A stretch of DNA of 64,000 bases, from assembly GCF_023715155.1 (NCBI RefSeq), contig NZ_JAMBNQ010000010.1, positions 62,001 to 126,000 of the forward strand. Reading direction: 5' to 3'. This DNA comes from Neobacillus mesonae. Lineage in GTDB: Bacteria > Bacillota > Bacilli > Bacillales > Cytobacillaceae. Every line of letters begins with the position of its first letter. The stretch's first letter is position 1. Of the stretch, positions 26,300 through 33,947 are shown one piece after another. Under the pieces are notes generated by a model that saw nothing but the letters and a program-made list of their open reading frames with translations, had not been told where the DNA came from and did not search any database. The position numbers and the translations under genes are program-made.

Positions 26300-27523
26300 A
26301 TGGAATATGTTCAACGTGGAACAAGCACGTTTAAAAAAGTAAATTTAGCTTTATTTGCAGGCGGATTTAGCACGTTTGCCATCCTTTGGGGAACACAGCC
26401 GCTGCTTCCGGATATAGCAAAAGAATTCCATCTGTCTCCTGCGGTTTCAAGCTTAAGCTTGTCTTCCGCAACCATTGCTTTATCTGTCGGTCTCTTAATT
26501 GCTGGTTCTTTATCAGAAGTATTCGGCCGGAAATCAGTCATGACGTTTGCTTTATTTGCTTCAGCAATTCTGTCAATTTTAACTGCATTTACACCAAACT
26601 TTCATTTATTATTGGCAGGAAGAGTTTTACAAGGTATTACACTAGCTGGTCTGCCGGCTGTAGCAATGGCCTACTTAGGAGAGGAGATTGAGCCTAAAAG
26701 TTTAGGTATGGCCATGGGCCTTTATATCAGCGGAAATTCCGTTGGCGGTATGGCTGGGCGGATTATCAGCGGAATCATAACTGATTACTTTGGATGGCAC
26801 ATGGCATTGCTCGGCATTGGCCTCATTAGTTTAATTTCAAGCCTTGCCTTCTTGTGGATGCTGCCTAAATCTAAACATTTTCAGCCGCAGAATTTTAACA
26901 TTAAGCATTTGACTGGTTCATTGTTCAGCCAATTTAAAGAACCTGGTTTATTTTACCTATTTGTCATTGCATTTTTATTAATGGGAAGCTTTGTATCCTT
27001 GTACAATTATATTGGTTTCCAATTGCTGAAGCCGCCATATTCATTAAGTCAAACCTTAGTTGGATTTATCTTTATCGTCTATATCGTCGGCACCTTCAGC
27101 TCCACATGGATGGGCATGCTGTCAGACCAGCATGGAAAAAGAAAAGTTCTGCAATTGTCACTCATGATTCTATTAGTTGGGGCTTGTATCACCCTAAACA
27201 CGAATTTATGGTTTAAAATTTTGGGGATTGCTATTTTTACCTACGGGTTCTTCGCGGCTCATTCGATTGCAAGCGGCTGGGTAGGAAAAATCGCTACTCA
27301 TGATAAGGCACAGGCCTCTTCCTTATATTTGTTTTTCTATTATGCCGGTTCAAGTATCGGCGGGACAGTCAGCGGCACATTTTATAGTCAATATGGATGG
27401 TACGGAGTAGTCTCTATGATTGTAGTGCTCGCGATTATTTCGATTGTCGTATCAATTCGATTAGGGGCCATCACCAATAAAAAGGTAAAGCTTGCTGCAC
27501 ACCATCAGGGATTAGGCAGCTAA
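26300..27523 (+). CDS. MFS transporter (YnfM/AraJ-like efflux protein)
   Basis: 407 residues, 12 membrane helices, drug:proton antiporter type. The loop 2-3 motif appears as GSLSEVFGRKSVM, motif C-like glycine pairs follow in helix 5 (GNSVGGMAGRIISG), and loop 8-9 has GMLSDQHGKRKVL. The ATG at 26300 follows GAGGAG at a slightly long spacing. It ends before a strong bidirectional terminator. Physiological substrate unknown. Confidence 0.9.
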   Translation: MEYVQRGTSTFKKVNLALFAGGFSTFAILWGTQPLLPDIAKEFHLSPAVSSLSLSSATIALSVGLLIAGSLSEVFGRKSVMTFALFASAILSILTAFTPNFHLLLAGRVLQGITLAGLPAVAMAYLGEEIEPKSLGMAMGLYISGNSVGGMAGRIISGIITDYFGWHMALLGIGLISLISSLAFLWMLPKSKHFQPQNFNIKHLTGSLFSQFKEPGLFYLFVIAFLLMGSFVSLYNYIGFQLLKPPYSLSQTLVGFIFIVYIVGTFSSTWMGMLSDQHGKRKVLQLSLMILLVGACITLNTNLWFKILGIAIFTYGFFAAHSIASGWVGKIATHDKAQASSLYLFFYYAGSSIGGTVSGTFYSQYGWYGVVSMIVVLAIISIVVSIRLGAITNKKVKLAAHHQGLGS

Positions 27524-27640
27524 CCTAAAAGAAAAAGGGCAGCTGTTTTTTAAAAACAGAATTAGATTTGTAAATACAAGCCGAAAAGATTGAAGGGACA
27601 GTAAACAGACTATACAATAGTATATTTTCAATAATTAAAG

Positions 27641-27688
27641 AGGCAAAAATCTTAAAATATAAGAGTTTAAGATTTTTGCCTTTTTTTT
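27641..27688. terminator. Strong bidirectional terminator
   Basis: AGGCAAAAATCTTAAA pairs with TTTAAGATTTTTGCCT, then eight T. It separates the plus-strand MFS gene from the minus-strand pxpC. Confidence 0.9.
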
Positions 27689-27744
27689 CTGTATTTTACC
27701 TGACAAAGCTCTTCACAATAATGTTTGGAAACATTTCAAGCGCC

Positions 27745-28713
27745 TTAAAGCATCTGATATAAAGTTTCGAGTTTTTGTCTGCGCTCTATGCGCGCTTGGA
27801 TGGCTTGGTCGATGGTAACGGCGATAAAACGGCATTTTGATTGCGGCCTTGATTGGGCAATGATGTCTAGATCTTGACTGATAACCGTACCAATCGTGAT
27901 AAATCCTCCGCCAGTTGTCCCATCTTTTTGCAAGACAATGAGCTCTTCCTCATTTGTAAACAGTACAGCCCCGATTGGGTAGGCGATATCAACAACATTA
28001 GAAAAGCTATTTCCTGCGCCAAATGGCGGCATCTCGGAAAATGATACTTTTGGTCCTTTATAACGATATGCTACACGATCCGATTCATGTGATACAGTCC
28101 ATTCGGAATTGAGAAATGTTTTTAAAGCCATGTCATTCATCAGGTAACCAGTAATTCCCATCGTGACTCGCAGTTCTTGAAAGTCAGTAAAGGCGGGGAT
28201 ATAGCCAGCTGGGATACTTTTCCCCACTCGAGGCGATGTTTCGAATAATGGCTCATTGATGCAAATTTTGTCACCAGCCTGGAGCTTTCTTCCTTGATAA
28301 CCGCCAATCCGGCTTAATTCATAGGTCGATTTACTCCCCATAACATCTGGAACATCAATCCCCCCGGCAATACATAAATAACTTTTGACTCCGATTTTGC
28401 ATGCCTTTAGTTTTAATCTATCGCCTTCTTGTACTTGATGGACTTCCCAGAAAGAAATGGGCTTGTTATTTAAATAAGCTTCCATCGGTGCGCCGGTCAA
28501 TGCGATAATGTAGTTTTTGCGAAACATGAATTCGCCGCCAATTAACGTCATTTCAAGTCCGGCAGAATTCTCGGGATTTCCCACAAGAAGATTTCCAATC
28601 ATATAAGAATACCGATCTGCCGCACCTGACGGAGGAACACCAAGATGATACTGTCCATGTCGGCCCATATCCTGTACGGTTGTCCAAAGTCCGGAATCTA
28701 TTACTTCGATCAT
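27745..28713 (-). CDS. pxpC: 5-oxoprolinase/urea-carboxylase-like subunit C, copy 1
   Basis: KipA/PxpC (AHS2) family, 322 residues, biotin-dependent-carboxyltransferase-like fold. Landmarks are the start GLWTTVQDMGRHGQYHLGVPPSGAADRYSY, ITGYLMND, PFGAGNSFSNVVDIAYPIGAV and KDGTTGGGFITIGTVI. With PxpB it forms the kinase/amide-activating part of 5-oxoprolinase; the same domain is the carboxyltransferase of urea carboxylase. The ATG overlaps the pxpB stop region. It is the last gene after the sigma-54 regulator and pxpB. It is clearly diverged from the second copy at 39883-40881, so it is not a recent duplication. Confidence 0.88.
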   Translation of the reverse strand: MIEVIDSGLWTTVQDMGRHGQYHLGVPPSGAADRYSYMIGNLLVGNPENSAGLEMTLIGGEFMFRKNYIIALTGAPMEAYLNNKPISFWEVHQVQEGDRLKLKACKIGVKSYLCIAGGIDVPDVMGSKSTYELSRIGGYQGRKLQAGDKICINEPLFETSPRVGKSIPAGYIPAFTDFQELRVTMGITGYLMNDMALKTFLNSEWTVSHESDRVAYRYKGPKVSFSEMPPFGAGNSFSNVVDIAYPIGAVLFTNEEELIVLQKDGTTGGGFITIGTVISQDLDIIAQSRPQSKCRFIAVTIDQAIQARIERRQKLETLYQML

Positions 28714-29598
28714 TTAGAAATCCTCCATGAACTCTCGAATATACTGCTTCCCTTTTTCCATGTATTCAAGCGGCGAGAACGTAAATTCCTTTATTTTCAA
28801 ACGATACTCTCCGGCCTCTACTTCTCTCATAATCTGATGGTACTCAGATTCATTGACCGGACGATACTTCCAAATGTCCCCAGGCCGGGCTAAAAAAGCA
28901 GTTTCCTTTAAATCTGTCAATTGTCCTTTAGGATCAAACATAGGGACAGCCGCTCTTCCAATCAGTTGATAACTCCCCGGCCCGTTAACAGGATAAATGA
29001 CATTGAAAGCCCCGCCTGTGCCTATGCACCGTTCAGGTGTTTCCGTTCTTGGACTATGGTATTTAGGTGCCTGCAGAACCTCGAAAGGCTCCTGCCCAAG
29101 AGGAAAATGCCAGGCAGTTCCCGGCAGAAAACCAACCATCGTAATTAAATATGGTGTCCCTGAGTGGTATTCGATAAATTCCTCCTTATCTGCAAAATGG
29201 TTGGCTTTCATTACAAATTCAAAGTTTGATAGTTCCGGCTCAGGATTACGATTGCGAAAACGATAGGAACATTCTCGTGATACAGGGTCATCATACCATG
29301 CAGGAATTTCAATGATTCTTGCAGAAAAATGCAGCTTCTTTGGATCACTCTTCGTTAAATCAATGTCTTTTAAACAGTCCAGTAAATTTTTTGCTGAAAT
29401 AATATCTGGATTATAACGTACTAAATAGGAAGAATTAGCTGAAACAATATCAACGACTCCCGGAATTTCCTTTTTGCGTAATTCCTTTGTAATAGCCAAT
29501 GCTTTAAAATTACTTTCAATTCGCATTTCACGCGATATTTCAGCATATATATATTCATCCCCACCGAAATGAAAGTGGGTTTCAGGCAGATTAAACAT
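28714..29598 (-). CDS. pxpB: 5-oxoprolinase/urea-carboxylase-like subunit B, copy 1
   Basis: KipI/PxpB (AHS1) family. Conserved blocks are GGDEYIYAEIS, VDIVSANSSYLVRYNPD, YHSGTPYLITMVGFLPGTAWHFPL, CIGTGGAFNVIYPVNGPGSYQLIGR and FLARPGDIWKYRPV. At 294 residues it is longer than B. subtilis KipI (about 240), as in biotin-carboxylase-associated members. The start at 29598 follows GGGTGAAG and overlaps the end of the regulator gene by 8 bases, giving translational coupling. Partner: the adjacent PxpC copy 1. Confidence 0.88.
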   Translation of the reverse strand: MFNLPETHFHFGGDEYIYAEISREMRIESNFKALAITKELRKKEIPGVVDIVSANSSYLVRYNPDIISAKNLLDCLKDIDLTKSDPKKLHFSARIIEIPAWYDDPVSRECSYRFRNRNPEPELSNFEFVMKANHFADKEEFIEYHSGTPYLITMVGFLPGTAWHFPLGQEPFEVLQAPKYHSPRTETPERCIGTGGAFNVIYPVNGPGSYQLIGRAAVPMFDPKGQLTDLKETAFLARPGDIWKYRPVNESEYHQIMREVEAGEYRLKIKEFTFSPLEYMEKGKQYIREFMEDF

Positions 29599-31666
29599 GA
29601 GGCTTCACCCTTCTTTCAAGTTTCAGCTTTTTTATCCTTCTGCTAAGGGTAGCGGGGCTCACTCCCAGTACCTTTGATAAGTGATCGGCTGTTGGATATT
29701 GCTGCATTCCTTTTTCAATTAATTGTATTTCTAGTTCTTCCACCGCTTCTTTAAGCGGCATGAGTTCTAGGACAAATAGTGAACGATTCCTTTTTTCCGA
29801 TTCTCCATATAAACAATTTAGTACATGCTCCCGTTGAATCCATTCACCTTCTGTCAGCAAAATTAAGCGCTCGACAATATTCTGTAGTTCTCTTACATTT
29901 CCCTGCCAGGAATAGGTCTCCAGCACCTGAATTGCCTCAGGGGTGAAACTTTTTTTAATCTCATACATTTCGGCAAATTGCTCCAAGAAATAGATGGACA
30001 GTGGCAGGATATCTTCTTTACGATCACGTAATGCCGGAATACGAAAAGGAATGACACATAAGCGATAATAGAGATCCTCGCGAAATTTCCCCTGACTGAC
30101 CATTTCGCGTAAATCCCGATTCGTTGCCGTAATAATCCGAACGTTGACAGAAATTGGCCGCAGCCCGCCAATTCTTGTAATCTCTTTTTCCTGCAGCACC
30201 CGTAATAGCTTTACTTGCATATTGAGCGGCAGCTCCCCAATCTCGTCAAGAAAAAGGGTACCATTATTGGCAACCTCAAATAAGCCTGCCTTTCCCTTTT
30301 TATCAGCACCGGTAAAGGAACCATTTTCATACCCGAACAGTTCACTTTCAATTAATGTCTCAGGAATAGCCCCACAGTTAATTCGGACGAAAGGCTGTTC
30401 ACTACGTGGACTTGCTGTATGTATTTGCTGCGCAAATACTTCTTTACCAACACCTGATTCACCCTCTAGTAAAACAGTTGAATTATATTGCGCAACACGA
30501 CTTATTTCTTTGACTAACTTTTCGATTTTTTTAGAACGATAGATTAGCCGTTTGTCTTTATCAATGAATTCTTGACGATTATGTAAAGATGTGTCAGTTT
30601 CACCATCTGATTGACCTTTAAAGGATGGAGCTTCAGGTGTAATATCCCTTGAAAGGACTACAATCTTTTCCAATTTCCCTTCATAATAGACAGGAGTTGC
30701 CACTGACCAAAATCTATAGCCCCCGTCAGAATCCTGGATGGCTGTCACCTTTTTCTTTTGCGTTTTGCATATTTCAAATACGTTTGGCTGAAAAACTTTC
30801 CTTTTTGTAAATTCTTCTACTTGCTTTCCGAGTATCTCTTCAGGAGACTCCGCTTTCCATAAGTGCTGTAAAAACGTCCCGGCAACCCGAATGATTTTCC
30901 CGCTGCCGTCAATGACGAGAATTTGTTCTTGGGAAGAGGCATAAACAGCCTGTAAATCAGAATTTAAATTCCGGACAAAATCTAACTCCTGGACAGCCTC
31001 TTCAAAAACTTCTCTTGAGAAAAAGACATGAACCAGCCCTGTTATCCGGCCATCTTCTTCCAGCGGATAGAAATTGCCGCTAATTTGTTTAAAATTAAGT
31101 GAAGAGTTAGCACTGACAATCGTTTTCCCTTCCATAACTGCAGCAATATCTTTGTCACTCGTTAGGAGAATTTTATAGTTTCGCCCAAGAAAAAAGGAAC
31201 TGGAGATCCCGACTATATTCTCAGCGGTTTCATTCATAAATTCAATTTGATAATCGACATTGGTTTTAACAATCCCGACTCCTGCACCATGCAATAGTAG
31301 ATTAATATCCTTTAATTTCAACGCATTGATAGTATGACGAGCCTCTTCTATCGAAGTGTAGCCAACAATTTGGTTCCCCTTATCTATCCCAATGATTAAA
31401 GTGGCATTGTGGTAAAATTCTACCGGTGATAATTGCGGTACTTTCAAAATATCATCTCGATAGGTAATTGGTTGATCCATATCTAAGGATTCCGCTAATT
31501 GGTGTAACAAAATTTCCTTTGTACAATAACCAACCAAAGACCCCTGATCTATTACAAAAAGAACCTCTTTATCATGGGAAGAAAAGTATGGAATCACATC
31601 ACGAATCTTACGATTAACGTCCACAAAACTGGAAATTGGTTTTAAAAGGTCCTTCCAAACAATCAA
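29591..31666 (-). CDS. Sigma-54-dependent enhancer-binding regulator with CBS and PAS domains
   Basis: 691 residues: CBS-like pair (about 1-115), PAS (about 120-230), second PAS (about 235-345), AAA+ sigma-54 activation domain (about 380-610) and a C-terminal HTH (TADHLSKVLGVSPATLSRR). Walker A is GESGVGKE, the sigma-54 contact loop is GSFTGA (a variant of GAFTGA), and Walker B is GTLFLDEIGELP. CBS domains often sense adenylates; the PAS domains may sense the substrate. It starts at TTG behind GGAGGGGGAAAA. Its likely target is the sigma-54 promoter at 41787-41805 ahead of the catabolic operon; it is itself cotranscribed with pxpB/pxpC copy 1. Confidence 0.92.
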   Translation of the reverse strand: MIVWKDLLKPISSFVDVNRKIRDVIPYFSSHDKEVLFVIDQGSLVGYCTKEILLHQLAESLDMDQPITYRDDILKVPQLSPVEFYHNATLIIGIDKGNQIVGYTSIEEARHTINALKLKDINLLLHGAGVGIVKTNVDYQIEFMNETAENIVGISSSFFLGRNYKILLTSDKDIAAVMEGKTIVSANSSLNFKQISGNFYPLEEDGRITGLVHVFFSREVFEEAVQELDFVRNLNSDLQAVYASSQEQILVIDGSGKIIRVAGTFLQHLWKAESPEEILGKQVEEFTKRKVFQPNVFEICKTQKKKVTAIQDSDGGYRFWSVATPVYYEGKLEKIVVLSRDITPEAPSFKGQSDGETDTSLHNRQEFIDKDKRLIYRSKKIEKLVKEISRVAQYNSTVLLEGESGVGKEVFAQQIHTASPRSEQPFVRINCGAIPETLIESELFGYENGSFTGADKKGKAGLFEVANNGTLFLDEIGELPLNMQVKLLRVLQEKEITRIGGLRPISVNVRIITATNRDLREMVSQGKFREDLYYRLCVIPFRIPALRDRKEDILPLSIYFLEQFAEMYEIKKSFTPEAIQVLETYSWQGNVRELQNIVERLILLTEGEWIQREHVLNCLYGESEKRNRSLFVLELMPLKEAVEELEIQLIEKGMQQYPTADHLSKVLGVSPATLSRRIKKLKLERRVKPHV

Positions 31667-31739
31667 TTTTCCCCCTCCTACTCCAGAGAAAAAATTCAGT
31701 TACACTCATTATACTTCTTTCGCTTTGGAAGGGAAAACA

Positions 31740-31781
31740 AAATACTGAAAAGGCTAATTCTTGTGCCTATTCAGTATTTTT
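31740..31781. terminator. Terminator upstream of the sigma-54 regulator gene
   Basis: AATACTGAAAAGGC pairs with GCCTATTCAGTATT, with T-rich tails on both sides. It isolates the regulator gene from the repeat array. Confidence 0.75.
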
Positions 31782-31935
31782 AGGTCTCTTTTAAGTTTCT
31801 AGTATATCTACTTTGCTTTTGTATGTTTGTAATCCCCATTCTTGATGATAATCCAGCTGCTAGAATTGCTGAGATTAATAGTGTTTGCAACATCCGTAAC
31901 GGCCGTGACTGGTAACCAAGAACATCAATATACGG
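31780..31935 (-). pseudogene. MobA/MocA-like nucleotidyltransferase fragment
   Basis: One minus-strand frame reads QTLLISAILAAGLSSRMG and then loses similarity (ITNIQKQSRYTRNLKET, stop). The LAAGLSSRMG segment is the nucleotide-binding loop at the start of molybdopterin cytidylyltransferases (MocA/PucB type) and related NTP transferases. No other part of the enzyme remains. Such an enzyme would normally supply the cytosine form of the Mo cofactor for the hydroxylase encoded upstream, so this looks like a lost accessory gene. Confidence 0.5.
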
Positions 31936-31995
31936 CAAGGGGGGGAACGCAGGACGGGCTTTAATGTTTCCTGATCCCTTTCTGAAACTAGGAAA

Positions 31996-32995
31996 CTGTC
32001 TTAATAAAGGTTTTTAAAAACCTCTTGCTAGAGCTGGAAACTGCCTTTACTAGGGGCTCTTACAGCCATAGACCTCTTGATAGATCTCCAAACTGCCTTT
32101 ACTAGGGGCGATGAAAGACTTAAAACCCTTGATAAACCTCGATACTGTCTTTCATAAGGGCGATGAAAGACTTAAAACCTCTTGCTAACTTCAAAACTGT
32201 CTTTCATAAAAACGATGAAAGACTTAAAACCTCTTGCTAACTTCAAAACTGTCTTTCATAAGGGTGATGAAAGACTAAAATCACTTGTTAGACCGTGAAA
32301 CTGTCTTTCATAAGAGCGATGAAAGACTAAACCCCTTGTTAACTTCAAAATTGTCTTTCATAAAGGCGATGAAAGACTTAAAACCTCTTGCTAACTTCAA
32401 AACTGTCTTTCATAAGGGTGATGAAAGACTTAAAACCCCTTGCTAACTTCAAAATTGTCTTTCATAAGGGCGATGAAAGACTTAAACCCCTTGATAAACC
32501 TCGATACTGTCTTTCATAAGGGCGATGAAAGACTTAAAACCCCTTGCTAACTTCAAAATTGTCTTTCATAGAGGTGATGATAGACTTAATCCTCTTGCTA
32601 ACTCCAAAACAATCTTTCATAAGGGCGATGAAAGACTAAAATCACTTGTTAGACCGTGAAACTGTCTTTCATAAGAGCGATGAAAGACTAAAACCCCTTG
32701 ATAAACCTCGATACTGTCTTTCATAAGGGCGATGAAAGACTAAACCCCCTTGATAAACCTCGATACTGTCTTTCATAAGGGCGATGAAAGACTCAGTCCC
32801 CTTGATAGACCTGGAAACGGTCCTTCATATGGGCTCTTAATGACTAATACCTCTTGATAAACCCCAAAATTGTCTTTAATATGGGCTCTTAATGACTAAT
32901 ACCTCTTGCTAGAACCCGAAACTATCTTTAATTAATGCCTCTTAAAGACTAAAACCCCTTGTAAAACTTCAAACTGTCTTTTACCCAACAACCTA
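31996..32995. repeat. Tandem array of about 20 units of 52 bp, each with an inverted repeat
   Basis: Units begin (at the CTGTCTTTC-like motif) at 31996, 32041, 32093, 32145, 32197, 32249, 32301, 32351, 32403, 32455, 32507, 32559, 32610, 32662, 32714, 32766, 32818, 32870, 32922 and 32974. Nearly every step is exactly 52, with one 45, one 50 and one 51. Inside a typical unit GTCTTTCAT, seven bases and ATGAAAGAC form a 9-bp-arm palindrome. The remaining 26 bases occur in three flavours (ending CTAACTTCAAA, TAAACCTCGAT or TAGACCGTGAA). End units are degenerate. There is no open frame through it; terminators flank both sides. Confidence 0.95.
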
Positions 32996-33034
32996 ACTTT
33001 CCAATGACTCTAGCACAATATAAACATACTTTTA

Positions 33035-33068
33035 AAAACAGGGGCATTCTTGTAAAAAGATCTGCCCC
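33035..33068 (-). terminator. Terminator of the Mo-hydroxylase operon
   Basis: GGGGCA/TGCCCC hairpin followed on the minus strand by TTTTTAAAAG, 20 bases past the last stop codon of the operon. Confidence 0.7.
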
Positions 33069-33088
33069 CTAATCGATTATTTTATTTT

Positions 33089-33946
33089 TTAAAACAAAAC
33101 AGCTTTTAACGCTCTTTCTGTATACACTTTACAAAGGTTTCTTCGATATTCTTCGGAGGAGAATAGGTCATTCGCGATTTCACCATCTTCGGCAGCATAT
33201 TGGGACGCTTCCTTAATGACCGTTTCGGACAACTCCTGCCCTAAAAGTTTTTCTTCTACAGCCGTTGCACGATAGGCAACATCACCAACTCCGGTAATCG
33301 CTACTTTAGCGTAGTCAATCATATTATTTTCATCTACTCCAGCCACAACTGCTACGCCAATAACTGGATAACCGGATGCTGGATGAGAGAATTTCAAATA
33401 GGCCGATTTTGTGTGGGATGGTGGAATCGTAAATGAGATAGCAGTTAGGACACTATTTTCAGGCAGCATAGTGATAAGCGGCCCAATCACGAAACTTTCC
33501 ATATCCATTGTTTCCGCGCCATCTTCACCCTGAATCATGATTTTGGCATCAAGCACATGGGCCGCCGCTGGCAGGTCTGCAGCGGGATCCGCATGAGCAA
33601 TATTTCCGCCAATCGTTCCGCGGTTCCTCACCTGTATATCACCAATTTGCCGGACAGTTTCCGCTAATACCGGAATATGTTCTTTTACAATCTGGTTATT
33701 GGCCACTTGAAAATGAGTATTGAGGGCTCCTACTACAATGCGATTCCCCTCTTTGCGAACTTCCTTTAGCTCTGCAATTCGGCTAATATCAATCAAAGCC
33801 CCTGGCTCGGTTAAGCGAAATTTCAACAACGGTACCAAGCTATGACCTCCAGCAATCAGCTTTCCTTCCCCGTTCAATTGCTGTAATTGTTGAATAGCCT
33901 CGTCAATTGAATTTACGCGAACATAATCAAATTTAGAAGGTATCAT
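33089..33946 (-). CDS. Molybdenum hydroxylase FAD subunit (CoxM/XdhB-like)
   Basis: Medium subunit, about 285 residues, of the xanthine dehydrogenase/CO dehydrogenase family; it passes electrons from the iron-sulfur subunit to FAD. The FAD motifs LIAGGHSLVPLLKFRL and RNRGTIGGNIAHADPAADLPAA are intact. The C-terminal CO-dehydrogenase-flavoprotein domain starts near residue 170. The start at 33946 follows GAGGGGAAGTAAG and lies directly after the stop of the large subunit, so the two are coupled. It is the last gene of the operon. Confidence 0.92.
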   Translation of the reverse strand: MIPSKFDYVRVNSIDEAIQQLQQLNGEGKLIAGGHSLVPLLKFRLTEPGALIDISRIAELKEVRKEGNRIVVGALNTHFQVANNQIVKEHIPVLAETVRQIGDIQVRNRGTIGGNIAHADPAADLPAAAHVLDAKIMIQGEDGAETMDMESFVIGPLITMLPENSVLTAISFTIPPSHTKSAYLKFSHPASGYPVIGVAVVAGVDENNMIDYAKVAITGVGDVAYRATAVEEKLLGQELSETVIKEASQYAAEDGEIANDLFSSEEYRRNLCKVYTERALKAVLF

Positions 33947-33947
33947 C

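Noticed and set aside
31996-32995. CRISPR array
   Set aside because: Units are contiguous, the inter-palindrome segments are themselves repeated in three flavours rather than unique spacers, and no cas genes are present.
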